Positions 20,454-28,887 of a stretch of DNA of 64,000 nt are shown piece by piece. A program made the position numbers and the translations under genes. The notes beneath the pieces are model-generated. The model searched no databases and was not told where the DNA came from. It saw only the letters and a list, made by a program, of their open reading frames with translations. Within the stretch, counting starts at the first letter, position 1, and the number at the start of each line of letters is the position of its first letter. This DNA is from Actinomadura mexicana. Its GTDB lineage: Bacteria > Actinomycetota > Actinomycetes > Streptosporangiales > Streptosporangiaceae. The DNA is taken from contig NZ_FZNP01000005.1 in the NCBI RefSeq assembly GCF_900188105.1, forward strand, positions 310,001 to 374,000. Reading direction: 5' to 3'.

Positions 20454-21641
20454 TCACGAACCCATGATCGCCCCACTGGCCCGCAGGGCCTCGACGCGCT
20501 CGGCGGGCAGGGCCAGGACGTCCCGGAGCACCTCGTCCGTGTGCTCGCCGAGGGTGGGGGCCGGGACCGGGGGCGGGGAGGTCTCACCGAGCCGCACGGG
20601 AGAGCCCGGAGCCAGGTGCGGGCCCACGCCCGGCTGGTCGAGCGGCGCCATGAGGGGCTCGTCCCGCAGCCCGGCGGCCACCTCCGCGAAGTCGCGGTAG
20701 CGGGACCACAGGACGGACGTCCGCTCCAGGCCGTCCGCGACCTGCTCGCAGGTGCGGCAGGCGAACCAGGACGCGAGCACGCCGCCGAGCGCCTCGCGGT
20801 GGGCGTAGCGGTCGCCGGCGCGGCGGAGGTCGGCGCCCAGGGCGCGTTCGAGGGCCTCGACCACCTCGCCGAGGCCGGTCGCCTCCACCAGGTCGTGCCA
20901 GTGCCGGGCGGTGAGGACCGCGACCATCACCCGTCCGTCGGCCGTGGCGAAGTCGCGCCCGAAGTCGCCGAAGAGGTGGTTGCCCAGGCGCGCTCTGGGC
21001 TCGCCGAGCTGAGCCTCTGCGAGGTACCCGAGGTTCCCTGCGGTGGCCAGGGCGACGTCCTGCAACGCGACCTGGACCCGCCGGCCCTCTCCGGTGCGCG
21101 ACCGGTGCCGTTCCGCCGCCAGCAGCCCGACGGCCATGTACAGGCCGCACGCCACGTCCCACGCGGGCAGCGCGTGGTTGACGGGCGCCGCCAGGCCCGC
21201 GGGTCCCGTGAGCGACGGGAAGCCCGCGGCGGCGTTCACCGTGTAGTCGACGGCGTTGCCGCCTGCCCGCGTCCCCTGGAGCCGGACGTGGATCAGGTCG
21301 GGCCGCGCGGCCTTCAGCTCCTCGTAGGACAGCCCTTTCCGCGGCGGCGCGTTGGTCAGGACGACACCGCCGTCCGCGACGAGCCCGGCGACCAGCTCGC
21401 GGCCTTCGGGCGAGCGCAGGTCGACGGCGACCGACCGCTTGCCCTTGTTCAGCCCGGCCCAGTACAGGCTGCGCCCGGACGGGGCGAGCGGCCACCGGTC
21501 GATGTCGGGCCCGCCGCCGATCTGGTCCACGCGGATGACGTCAGCGCCGAGCTGCGCCAGGGTCATCCCGCCCAGCGGCGCCGCGACGAAGCTGGACAGC
21601 TCGATGACGCGCATCCCGTCCAGCGGCAGTAGGTCGGTCAT
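20454..21641 (-). CDS. CaiB/BaiF CoA-transferase, 2-methylfumaryl-CoA isomerase-like
   Basis: A 395-residue class III CoA-transferase. Beyond the general family fold, the N-terminal segment FVAAPLGGMTLAQLGADVIR, then IGGG, RWP and LYWAGLNKGKRSVAVDLR, resembles the mesaconyl-C1-CoA to C4-CoA isomerase (Mct) of the 3-hydroxypropionate cycle more than formyl-CoA or carnitine transferases, as I recall those sequences. The catalytic Asp is in ALPAWDVACGLYMAVGLLAAERHRS. The ATG at 21641 is used; the frame stays open upstream but with no homology. No neighbouring genes of that pathway are present, so the substrate is uncertain. Confidence 0.8.
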   Translation of the reverse strand: MTDLLPLDGMRVIELSSFVAAPLGGMTLAQLGADVIRVDQIGGGPDIDRWPLAPSGRSLYWAGLNKGKRSVAVDLRSPEGRELVAGLVADGGVVLTNAPPRKGLSYEELKAARPDLIHVRLQGTRAGGNAVDYTVNAAAGFPSLTGPAGLAAPVNHALPAWDVACGLYMAVGLLAAERHRSRTGEGRRVQVALQDVALATAGNLGYLAEAQLGEPRARLGNHLFGDFGRDFATADGRVMVAVLTARHWHDLVEATGLGEVVEALERALGADLRRAGDRYAHREALGGVLASWFACRTCEQVADGLERTSVLWSRYRDFAEVAAGLRDEPLMAPLDQPGVGPHLAPGSPVRLGETSPPPVPAPTLGEHTDEVLRDVLALPAERVEALRASGAIMGS

Positions 21642-21841
21642 CCGGCCATGTCTACCAACCGCCCCTCGCCCGCGCGGGAAGCGGGGTGGGACCGCGCCGG
21701 AGGGGCCGGCTCGGGGGTCGCGGCCCCCGCCGGCGCGATCGGTCCGGCCGCCGGAGGGGGGACGCCGCTCCCCATGGCGGGACGGCGTCCCCGGCCTCCG
21801 GCGGGGGCCGGCCCGGGGAGGGGGGCGGCCTCCGGAGTGGC

Positions 21842-22345
21842 TCAGCCGGCTTCGGGGACGGGGAGCGTGGGCTGCCCGTCGACGCCGAGGGTGTCCTCGA
21901 CGAGGGTGACGAAGACCTCGGCGTCGTGCAGGAGCTCCTCCGCATCGCGCGGGGTGACGGCGCGCGGCAGGCCCGCCTCGGCGGCGGCGCGCTTGTCGGC
22001 GCCGGCGGCGAAGAAGGCGGCCCACTCGCGCAGGGCGGGCTCGGCCTCGGGCAGCAGCACCCAGACGCTGCGCGGACGGCCGCGGCGGTGGGTCTCCAGA
22101 GGTTCCTTGGACGCCAGGACCGCGGCGGCCGCGCGCAGCGCCGCCAGGTGGGCGCACACGTAGCGGACGGCGGGCGAGGTGGCCTCGGCCGCCTCGGCGA
22201 GGCCCATGCGGGCGGCGTGCAACTGCCCGACGGCCGTGTGCGCCGGGCGCGGCGCGGGCATCGGGCGGTGGCGTGGGCGAGGACTGGGGGACGGGACGGA
22301 CTGGGCTGCGGAGTGGACTCCGCGTGCGGTCATCGTTCCGGACAT
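21842..22345 (-). CDS. SAV_6107 family HEPN-domain protein
   Basis: A 167-residue helical protein. After a ~30-residue Pro-rich start come ARMGLAEAAEATSPAVRYVC, AHLAALRAAAAVLASKEPL and WVLLPEAEPALREWAAFFAAGADKRAAAE, characteristic of the SAV_6107 HEPN family of actinobacteria. HEPN folds are often RNases or nucleotide-binding partners, but no R-x4-6-H catalytic motif is evident. ATG at 22345 with AAGGAGG six bases upstream. A perfect SOS box lies ~135 bases upstream, suggesting LexA control and a role in DNA damage. Confidence 0.85.
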   Translation of the reverse strand: MSGTMTARGVHSAAQSVPSPSPRPRHRPMPAPRPAHTAVGQLHAARMGLAEAAEATSPAVRYVCAHLAALRAAAAVLASKEPLETHRRGRPRSVWVLLPEAEPALREWAAFFAAGADKRAAAEAGLPRAVTPRDAEELLHDAEVFVTLVEDTLGVDGQPTLPVPEAG

Positions 22346-22477
22346 GTCTGCCTCCTTCCGGGGCTCGGGCCGGCCGGGCGGAGAGCTTCCCCTCACTCCG
22401 CCCGGCCGTCCGTCCCGCCGAAACACCGCGAACGGCGGGGACGTCGCCCTGGCGCGGGCCGCGAGTCCCGCACCACA

Positions 22478-22493
22478 TCGAACATAAGTTCGA
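22478..22493 (-). promoter_or_regulatory. LexA (SOS) box upstream of the HEPN gene
   Basis: TCGAACATAAGTTCGA is a perfect palindrome matching the actinobacterial SOS consensus CGAAC-N4-GTTCG. The only gene that reads away from it nearby is the HEPN gene starting at 22345. A second GTTCGAAC palindrome sits at 22536-22543 but lacks the correct spacing. Confidence 0.8.
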
Positions 22494-22605
22494 CGCGCTT
22501 CACAGTAAACCGCCCTGACGGCGATTCGTCAACGTGTTCGAACGCGTGTCTTGTTTCGCAGGTCAGCGGGCTTGACAGCGGCCCGGACGCGGCTCCCGCG
22601 GGGGG

Positions 22606-23373
22606 CTAGCGAGGGCGCCTGACATGCACGGGGACGCCCGTGCCGACGAGGTCCGGAAAATACCCGGCGATGTGCATCGGCATGCGGACGCAGCCGTGCG
22701 AAGCGGGGTTCATGGGCACGTCCAGGGCGCCGTGGAAGGCGATGCCGCCGTTGAAGTAGACGGGGTTGTAGAGCTGCCCCAGCGGCGAGGTCTCCCAGCC
22801 GGAGGCGCGGCGTCCGGTCCGGAAGTCGCCCGTGCCGGTGGTGGCGTAGCGGCAGCGCGCGACGGTGGCGCCCCGGTCCTTGGCGCAGTAGTACTCCCCC
22901 GAGCCCGACGACACGTGCGTGATGAGCCGCGGCCTGCCGTCCTTGTAGAGGACGAGGTACTGGCGCTTCAGATCCACGTCGACGCGGTTCTTCTCGCGCT
23001 TCCTGGCCACCGGCCGCGGCTCTTCAGGAGCGTCCAGTGCCTTCCAGAACGAGGCGGAGAGGGTGCTCTTCTGCTTGAGACGGTTCACCGCCTGGAACGC
23101 CCACACGGCCGTCTGCGTGGACGGTCCGTACTTCCCGTCCGCCTTCCCGGGGTCGTAGTGCAGTGCCTTGAGGCGGCGCTGGAGCGCCTGGACGTCCGGC
23201 CCCTTGGCCCCCGGTTTCAGCTTGCGGTGGGTGGGGCTCGGTGTGGGCGTCGCCGGCGTCTTGGACGGCGTTCCCTTCGGCGACCCCTTCGACGGGGCGG
23301 GCCCCGCCGCGTCGATGTCGTTGCAGCCCGTCAGGACGACGGCCGCGACCAGCAGAACCGCGCTCTTCCGCAC
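22606..23373 (-). CDS. L,D-transpeptidase lipoprotein with peptidoglycan-binding domain
   Basis: Forms 3-3 cross-links in peptidoglycan or attaches proteins to it, outside the membrane. The lipobox is VVLTGCN; then a Pro/Thr/Ser linker, a PG-binding type 1 domain (KGPDVQALQRRLKALHY, DGKYGPSTQTAVWAFQ), and a C-terminal YkuD domain with the catalytic motif HGAL...SHGCVRM. The GTG at 23373 gives a standard lipoprotein signal (RKSAVLLVAAVVLTGC) with AGGGAG upstream; an ATG at 23394 would add seven residues. About 255 residues. Divergent from ybaK. Confidence 0.9.
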   Translation of the reverse strand: MRKSAVLLVAAVVLTGCNDIDAAGPAPSKGSPKGTPSKTPATPTPSPTHRKLKPGAKGPDVQALQRRLKALHYDPGKADGKYGPSTQTAVWAFQAVNRLKQKSTLSASFWKALDAPEEPRPVARKREKNRVDVDLKRQYLVLYKDGRPRLITHVSSGSGEYYCAKDRGATVARCRYATTGTGDFRTGRRASGWETSPLGQLYNPVYFNGGIAFHGALDVPMNPASHGCVRMPMHIAGYFPDLVGTGVPVHVRRPR

Positions 23374-23417
23374 GTCGATCGCTCTCCCTCGCATGCGCTG
23401 ACCTTAAAGTTCTACCC

Positions 23418-23882
23418 ATGCATCCGAATGCCGAAATCGTCGCGAAGGCTCTGCTCGACCTGGGCGCGACAGGAGCGATCGTCGAGCTGCCCGACTCCGC
23501 GAGGACGGCGCAGGCCGCCGCCGACCAGCTGGGCTGCGAGGTCGGCGCGATCGCCAACAGCCTGGTGTTCGACGCCGACGGGTCGCCGCTGCTGGTGATG
23601 ACCAGCGGTGCGCACCGCGTCGACACGGTGAAGGTCGCGGCGCTGGTGGGCGCGGCGAGGGTGCGGCGGGCGTCGCCGGAGTTCGTCCGGGAGGCGACCG
23701 GCCAGCCGATCGGGGGCGTCGCGCCGGTCGGCCATCCGGAGCCGATCCGCACGCTGGTGGACGTCTGGCTGGACCGGTACGACGAGGTGTGGGCGGCGGG
23801 CGGGCACCCGCACACCGTCTTCCCCACGTCGTACGGCGAACTTCTGAGGATCACCGGGGGGACCCCGGCGGAGGTGGAGTGA
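23418..23882 (+). CDS. YbaK/EbsC aminoacyl-tRNA editing protein
   Basis: A 154-residue member of the INS superfamily of trans-editing deacylases that hydrolyse mischarged tRNA such as Cys-tRNA(Pro). Family features are CEVGAIANSLVFDADGSPLLVMTSGAHRVDTVKVAAL with the conserved Lys, and the GGVAPVGHPEP loop. Substrate specificity within the family cannot be told from sequence. Its stop overlaps the start of the next gene (TGATG), so both are likely in one transcript. Confidence 0.85.
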   Translation: MHPNAEIVAKALLDLGATGAIVELPDSARTAQAAADQLGCEVGAIANSLVFDADGSPLLVMTSGAHRVDTVKVAALVGAARVRRASPEFVREATGQPIGGVAPVGHPEPIRTLVDVWLDRYDEVWAAGGHPHTVFPTSYGELLRITGGTPAEVE

Positions 23883-24232
23883 TGGAACTCTGGCACAACC
23901 CGCGCTGCTCGAAGAGCCGCGCCGCCAAGGCCGCGCTGGACGAGGCGGGCGTGCGGTACACCGAGCGCCGCTACCTGGACGAGCCGCCCACGGCGCAGGA
24001 ACTGGACGAGGTCCTCACCCGGATCGGCGCCGAGCCGTGGGACGTGGCGCGGCTGGAGGAGCCGGTCGCCAAGGAGCTCGGGCTCAGGGACCTCGAACAC
24101 GACCGGGCCCGCTGGATCGAGGTCATGGCGGCGAACCCGGCGCTGATCCAGCGTCCGATCGTCGTGGCGGACGAGACCGCCGTCGTGGCGCGCGACGCCG
24201 AATCGGTGCGCAAGGCCCTCGACAGCCAGTGA
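23882..24232 (+). CDS. ArsC/Spx-family thioredoxin-fold reductase
   Basis: A 116-residue protein with the glutaredoxin-type arsenate reductase pattern: WHNPRCSKSRAAKAALDEAG (reactive Cys at residue 8) and NPALIQRPIVV near residue 85. These features define the ArsC/YffB group. No other arsenic gene (arsB, acr3, arsR) is nearby, so a general thiol or stress role is as likely as arsenate reduction. Coupled to ybaK by a one-base overlap. Confidence 0.8.
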   Translation: MELWHNPRCSKSRAAKAALDEAGVRYTERRYLDEPPTAQELDEVLTRIGAEPWDVARLEEPVAKELGLRDLEHDRARWIEVMAANPALIQRPIVVADETAVVARDAESVRKALDSQ

Positions 24233-24287
24233 CACCGGTGTGATTCTGGGGAGTCGGGAAACGGCGCGGGGTGAGCACGGAGGGGTG

Positions 24288-25130
24288 ATGGCGACGCAGA
24301 TGCGGACGGGTCCGGCGGCGCGCGACCCGGAGTTCCGGGGGATCGACCCGCCCGCGCTCAACCAGGTCATCAGGCAGCTCCAGGACGCGCAGAACGCGAT
24401 CCAGGGATGGCTGAACGGCCACCGCCCGCCGCCCGGCGTCTCCACGGCCGGGTACCGGCAGGCCGACGAGGTGGCGCGGTGGGCCGCCGAGCAGCTCGGG
24501 ATGCTGACGCGCCGGTACAACTTCGCGGTCACCCATCCCTCCCCTGGCGGTGGCATCGACATGCCGGCGGCGCCCACCCCGGCTCCGGCGCCGCGGAAGA
24601 CCGGCGGAGGCCCGGTGGGGACGCCGCGCCCGGTGCAGGCGCCGCCGCACCGGGCCTCGCCCGCGAAGGCGACGCCGCGGCCGACCCCGCACGGCGCCGG
24701 CGACATCGGCAGCTTTCCCGACCGGCCGGCCGCCGCCCGGGCCGCCAAGGCCGACGCGCTGGCCGTGGCGGCGTCCGTCCAGCACGGCCGGCCCGTCCCG
24801 GACTCGGTGTGGAGGCACCTGAAGGCCGACGCCGGCGACCCCGACTACACCGAGAAGCTGTACGAGCGTCTCGGCCCGGCGGCAGCCGCCGATCTGCTGA
24901 AGGCCGCCCAGGGGGACAAGGCGAGGCTGGCGGCCGTGCAGCACTCCCTCGGCACGTCCAGCCACCATCTGACGATGGACGTGAAGTGGCTGCGCGCCTT
25001 CCTGGTCGAGGCCGGCCATGCCGGGGTCCGTCCCGTCGCCGTGCAGGTGCTCCTGGGGGCCGACATGAGCGGCCGCACGCGCGAGGCCATCGCCAGGCTC
25101 GACCTGCATCCGTCCACCGCCACCGCCTGA
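24288..25130 (+). CDS. Uncharacterised two-domain helical protein with Pro-rich linker
   Basis: A 280-residue protein I do not recognise. Residues ~15-80 are helical (NQVIRQLQDAQNAIQGWLNG, ADEVARWAAEQLGMLTRRYN), residues ~87-140 are a Pro/Ala/Arg linker, and the rest is helical again with YTEKLYERLGPAAAADLLKA, which recalls the WXG/ESX-linked helical proteins described in actinobacteria. No signal peptide or membrane segment. ATG at 24288 with GGAGG upstream. The next gene follows after nine bases, so the two probably act together. Confidence 0.65.
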   Translation: MATQMRTGPAARDPEFRGIDPPALNQVIRQLQDAQNAIQGWLNGHRPPPGVSTAGYRQADEVARWAAEQLGMLTRRYNFAVTHPSPGGGIDMPAAPTPAPAPRKTGGGPVGTPRPVQAPPHRASPAKATPRPTPHGAGDIGSFPDRPAAARAAKADALAVAASVQHGRPVPDSVWRHLKADAGDPDYTEKLYERLGPAAAADLLKAAQGDKARLAAVQHSLGTSSHHLTMDVKWLRAFLVEAGHAGVRPVAVQVLLGADMSGRTREAIARLDLHPSTATA

Positions 25131-25139
25131 GAGGTCGCC

Positions 25140-25472
25140 ATGGCCGCTCCACCTCCTCCCGGCAGCCTGCCCCCGCCGATCACGGGCGCCGCGTCGGCCC
25201 GGCTGTCGCCGGCCGAGCAGCCGAATCCGGAGTACCAGCAGCTCTACCGGGCGTACGCGGACGCCTACGGCAGCATCGACCGGCTCCGCCAGGCACTGGA
25301 CGGCCCCGTGAAGACGCTGGGCGGGACGGACGCGTGGCTCGGCCCCGAAGCGCGGGAGTGGGGCGGGCAGCTCGACACCAGCCGCGGAACGCTGCGGAAG
25401 GCCGCCGACCGGATCCTCTGGGACCTCTACGATCGGCTTTCCGTCACCCAGCGGACCATCGCGCGGGTCTAG
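25140..25472 (+). CDS. Small helical protein with WXG-like motif
   Basis: A 110-residue protein of unknown function. After a Pro-rich start it forms a likely helix-turn-helix hairpin: QQLYRAYADAYGSIDRLRQA, then TDAWLGPEAREWGGQL, which contains a W-x-G turn, then a second helix. The size and turn resemble WXG100 proteins of type VII secretion, but no secretion gene is present here, so this is only a structural analogy. It shares an operon with the gene before it. Confidence 0.6.
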   Translation: MAAPPPPGSLPPPITGAASARLSPAEQPNPEYQQLYRAYADAYGSIDRLRQALDGPVKTLGGTDAWLGPEAREWGGQLDTSRGTLRKAADRILWDLYDRLSVTQRTIARV

Positions 25473-25482
25473 TCTCTGTCGG

Positions 25483-26085
25483 GTGAGGGACCCGAAGCTC
25501 CGCGAGATCGACGAACGCGCCTTCCTACGCAGGCTGAGCCCCATGCTCGACGTGTACGCGGCCGCGATGGAGCCGCCGAACGAGCAGCTCCCGGGCCGGC
25601 ACACCATCATGGAGCGGCATGCCTCGTATCCGGGGTTCCGCGCGTTCGTGGTCGAGCGGCGCGGCGCGCTGCCCGTCATGCCGGCGCCGGTCCAGGGGTT
25701 CGGCTACGGATTCCACGGGGCGCGCGGCCAGTGGTGGCACGACGTCGTCCACCAGGCGCTGTCCGACCGGCAGGGGCCCGAGCACGCCGACTCGTGGCTG
25801 GAGGACGCCTTCGAGGTCGCCGAACTGCACGTCCATCCCCAGGCGCAGGGCAGGGGCTTCGGCCGGACGCTGCTCAGCGCGCTGTGCGAGGGGCGGCCGG
25901 AGCGGACGGTCGTGCTGTCGACGCTCGACAGGAGACCGGACACCCCGGCGCGCCGCCTCTACCGTTCGGTCGGCATGGTCGACCTGCTGGCCGACTTCGA
26001 GTTCCCGGGCGGCGGGCCCCGCTACGCGGTGATGGGCGGGACGCTGCCCCTGGCGCCGTACCCGGCGCCGTCCAGCAGCGAGTAG
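25483..26085 (+). CDS. GNAT-family N-acetyltransferase
   Basis: A 200-residue acetyltransferase. The acetyl-CoA binding loop is VHPQAQGRGFGRTLLSAL (Q/R-x-x-G-x-G/A type) near residue 125, with the following strand VVLSTLDRRPDTPARRLYRSVGMVDL. The acceptor is unknown. GTG at 25483 is the only start consistent with the N-terminal sequence. The 3' end runs 64 bases into the convergent metF gene, an unusually long tail-to-tail overlap. Confidence 0.8.
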   Translation: MRDPKLREIDERAFLRRLSPMLDVYAAAMEPPNEQLPGRHTIMERHASYPGFRAFVVERRGALPVMPAPVQGFGYGFHGARGQWWHDVVHQALSDRQGPEHADSWLEDAFEVAELHVHPQAQGRGFGRTLLSALCEGRPERTVVLSTLDRRPDTPARRLYRSVGMVDLLADFEFPGGGPRYAVMGGTLPLAPYPAPSSSE

Positions 26086-26957
26086 ACCTCGCGCGTCGCG
26101 GTCGACTGGTTGAACGTGATGAAGTGGATCCCCGGCGCGCCCTGCTCGAGCAGCTCGCAGCACAGCTCGGCGGCGTGCTCGATGCCGAGCCTGCGGACGG
26201 CCTCCGGATCGTCGGCGACGGCCTCGAACCGGGCCCTGACCTCGGGCGGGAACGGCGCGCCCGACAGCTGCTCGGACCGCTCGATCGTGCTGAGCCGGGT
26301 GACCGGCATGATGCCGGGCAGGATCGGCACGTCGCAGCCGGCGGCGTCGACGCGGTCGCGCAGCCGGAAGTAGTCCTCGGCGCGGAAGAACATCTGGGTG
26401 ATCGCGTAGTCGGCGCCGGCCCGGCACTTGGCCACGAAGTGGCGGGTGTCGCTCTCGATGTCGCGCGAGCGCGGGTGCTTGTAGGGGAACGCGGCGACGC
26501 CGACGCTGAAGTCGCCGTAGGAGCGGATCATCCGGACCAGCTCGGCGGCGTACTCGACCCCGTCCGGGTGCTTGACCCACTCCCCCATCGGGTCGCCGGG
26601 CGGGTCGCCGCGCAGCGCCAGGACGTTGCGGACGCCGACGGCGGCGAACCGGCCGATCAGGTTGCGCAGCTCGGCCTGGGAGTGGTTCACGGCGGTGAAG
26701 TGCGCGACCGGCGTGAGGGTGGTGTCGGTGGCGATGCGCTCGACGATGTCGACGGTCGTGTCGCGGGTGCCGCCGCCCGCGCCGTAGGTGACCGACACGA
26801 ACGTCGGGTGCAGGGACTCCAGCTCGCGGATCGTACGCCACAGGTTCCGCGCGCCCTTGTCGGTCTTGGGCGGGAAGAACTCGAACGAGAACGAGCGCTC
26901 GCCCGAAGCGAGCAGTTCTCGGACGGTGGGGGGCCTGTCGGGGCGTACGCGTCGCAT
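26022..26957 (-). CDS. metF: 5,10-methylenetetrahydrofolate reductase
   Basis: Reduces methylene-THF to methyl-THF for methionine synthesis. The 311-residue protein shows SFEFFPPKTDKGARNLWRT, FVSVTYGAGGGTRD, LALRGDPPGDP and IMPVTRLSTIERSEQLSGA, all typical of bacterial MetF with FAD. ATG at 26957. Its end overlaps the convergent acetyltransferase gene. The divergent neighbour is the polyprenyl diphosphate synthase. No SAM riboswitch was seen upstream. Confidence 0.95.
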   Translation of the reverse strand: MRRVRPDRPPTVRELLASGERSFSFEFFPPKTDKGARNLWRTIRELESLHPTFVSVTYGAGGGTRDTTVDIVERIATDTTLTPVAHFTAVNHSQAELRNLIGRFAAVGVRNVLALRGDPPGDPMGEWVKHPDGVEYAAELVRMIRSYGDFSVGVAAFPYKHPRSRDIESDTRHFVAKCRAGADYAITQMFFRAEDYFRLRDRVDAAGCDVPILPGIMPVTRLSTIERSEQLSGAPFPPEVRARFEAVADDPEAVRRLGIEHAAELCCELLEQGAPGIHFITFNQSTATREVYSLLDGAGYGARGSVPPITA

Positions 26958-27156
26958 TCCCCAAGCCTACAGAAGCGCCGCCCGAGCGGACCGGAGCCGC
27001 GGGAGACGCGCGGGAGCCGAGGGCACCGCCCGGGGCCGCCGATCCGCGTGATGCTCGCCACACCCGACGTGTGTTATGCCCGTATTTCTGAAGATCTAGT
27101 GACATCTCCCGCTTGTGCCGGAGGGTGGAAAGCACCCAGGTGGATACGATCTCGGC

Positions 27157-28209
27157 ATGTCGACCACCCGGATCCGCAAGGAGGTCGACGAGGCGCTGCT
27201 GGCCTTCGTCGACCGCCGGCGCCCCGCGCTGCGCGCCATCAGCGAGGATCTCGCACCGCTGCTGTCGGCCCTGGACGCCCTGCTCGGCGGCGGGAAGCGG
27301 CTGCGTCCCGCCTTCTGCTACTGGGGGTGGCGCGCGGCGGGCGGCGAGGACGGGCCCGGCATCGTGGCCGCCGCCGCGTCCCTGGAGCTGCTCCAGGCGA
27401 GCGCGCTGATCCACGACGACGTGATGGACTCCAGCGACACCCGGCGCGGCCAGCCGTCCGCCCACCGGCGGTTCGAGGCGCTGCACCGCGCGCAGGCGTG
27501 GCCGGGCGACGCCGAGTCCTTCGGCGGGGGCGCCGCCATCCTGCTCGGCGACCTGTGCCTCGCCTGGTCGGGCGAGATGTTCGAGACCTCCGGGCTGGAC
27601 GGCGCGAGCAGGCTGCGCGGCCGGGCGGTCTACGACCTGATGCGCACCGAGGTCATGTGCGGCCAGTACCTCGACATGCTGGAGGGGACGCGCCGCCAGG
27701 CGAACGTCGCGACGGCGCTGCGCGTGGTGGAGTACAAGAGCGCCAAGTACACGATCGAGCGCCCGCTGCACCTCGGCGCGGCCCTGGCCGGCGCCCGCCC
27801 CGACGTGGCGCCCGCGCTCACCGGCTACGGCCTGCCGCTCGGCATCGCCTTCCAGCTCCGCGACGACGTGCTGGGCGTGTTCGGCGACCCGGCCGAGACC
27901 GGCAAGCCCGCCGGCGACGACCTGCGCGAGGGCAAGCGGACCGTCCTGGTCGCGCTCACTTTGGAACGTGCCTCCGCCGCCCAGGCCGCGGCACTGGAGC
28001 GCCGCCTCGGCGACCCGGCGCTGGACCGCCCCGGCGTGGACGAGCTGCGCGCCCTCATCGAGGAGACCGGGGGCCTCGCCGCGTGCGAGGCCATGATCGA
28101 GCGCTACCTGCGCGAGGCGGAGAAGGCCCTGGAGACGGCCCCCATCACCGCCGGCGCCCGGGAGGCGCTGGCGGAGCTCGCGGTGGCGGCCACCACGCGC
28201 AGCACGTGA
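27157..28209 (+). CDS. Polyprenyl (geranylgeranyl-type) diphosphate synthase
   Basis: Condenses isopentenyl diphosphate with allylic diphosphates. The 350-residue protein has GGGKRLRPAFCYWG, the first Asp-rich motif IHDDVMDSSDTRRG and a second motif FQLRDDVLGVFGDP, in which DDxxD is relaxed to DDxxG, as in many actinobacterial IdsA proteins. Small residues (Ser, Ala) four to five positions before the first motif suggest a product longer than farnesyl. TACGAT at 27145-27150 sits six bases before the ATG and no Shine-Dalgarno is visible, so the mRNA may be leaderless. Confidence 0.88.
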   Translation: MSTTRIRKEVDEALLAFVDRRRPALRAISEDLAPLLSALDALLGGGKRLRPAFCYWGWRAAGGEDGPGIVAAAASLELLQASALIHDDVMDSSDTRRGQPSAHRRFEALHRAQAWPGDAESFGGGAAILLGDLCLAWSGEMFETSGLDGASRLRGRAVYDLMRTEVMCGQYLDMLEGTRRQANVATALRVVEYKSAKYTIERPLHLGAALAGARPDVAPALTGYGLPLGIAFQLRDDVLGVFGDPAETGKPAGDDLREGKRTVLVALTLERASAAQAAALERRLGDPALDRPGVDELRALIEETGGLAACEAMIERYLREAEKALETAPITAGAREALAELAVAATTRST

Positions 28210-28302
28210 GCCCCCCGTCGCACGCGCCTCCCGTGACACGATTCGGCCAAGTTTCCCCGGCGCACTAGAACTTTCCCACTGATTGGTGGCACAAATGTCG
28301 CC

Positions 28303-28887
28303 ATGTGCGCCGACACCCCAGGAGACCGCGTCCCGCGCTTCGACCCGCTCCCCGAGGAGGAGTGGGACGACGTGGTCAGGGCCGTGACCCAGACGATCGG
28401 GCCCCTCAACGTCATCACCACGCTCGCCCGGCACCCGGAGCTCTTCCGGTCGTGGATCGGGTTCGGCTCCATGCTGCTGATGAACGGGACGCTGGGCGCC
28501 CGCGACCGCGAGCTGGCGATCCTGCGCACGGCGCACCACCGGTCCTGCGCGTACGAGTGGGACCACCACCGGCGGGTCGCGCTGGACGCGGGGCTCACCG
28601 AGGACGAGATCGCCGCGCTCCGCGAGGATCCGGACGCGCACGGCTGGAGCGACGACGACCGCATGGTGCTCGCCGCCGCGGACGAGCTGCACGAGCGCGG
28701 CACGATCAGCGACGCGACGTGGACGGAGCTGGCCACGCGCTTCGGGGAGCACCAGCTGATCGAGCTGGTGATGCTGATCGGCCACTACCACATGGTCGCC
28801 TTCGCGCTGAACGCCCTGCGGGTCCAGAACGAGGACGACGGCCCGCACGGCGATCACGTCCCGCGCGAGGAGGGGACGGGCCGATGA
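28303..28887 (+). CDS. Carboxymuconolactone decarboxylase (AhpD-like) family protein
   Basis: A 194-residue helical protein of the CMD family. The core is ELAILRTAHHRSCAYEWDHHRRVALDAGLT and ELVMLIGHYHMVAFALNAL. The AhpD-type active site CxxC is reduced to a single Cys followed by YEWDHH, so a peroxidase cycle with a disulfide is unlikely; such one-Cys members have no agreed function. The stop overlaps the start of the glycosidase gene (ATGA), hence coupled translation. Confidence 0.8.
   Translation: MCADTPGDRVPRFDPLPEEEWDDVVRAVTQTIGPLNVITTLARHPELFRSWIGFGSMLLMNGTLGARDRELAILRTAHHRSCAYEWDHHRRVALDAGLTEDEIAALREDPDAHGWSDDDRMVLAAADELHERGTISDATWTELATRFGEHQLIELVMLIGHYHMVAFALNALRVQNEDDGPHGDHVPREEGTGR

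Noticed and set aside
21642..22478. Extending the CoA-transferase N terminus to 22478
   Set aside because: The frame is open by chance in GC-rich DNA and would overlap the HEPN gene; the family start is at 21641.
22536..22543. Second SOS box (GTTCGAAC)
   Set aside because: The half-sites are inverted and lack the four-base spacer of the LexA consensus.
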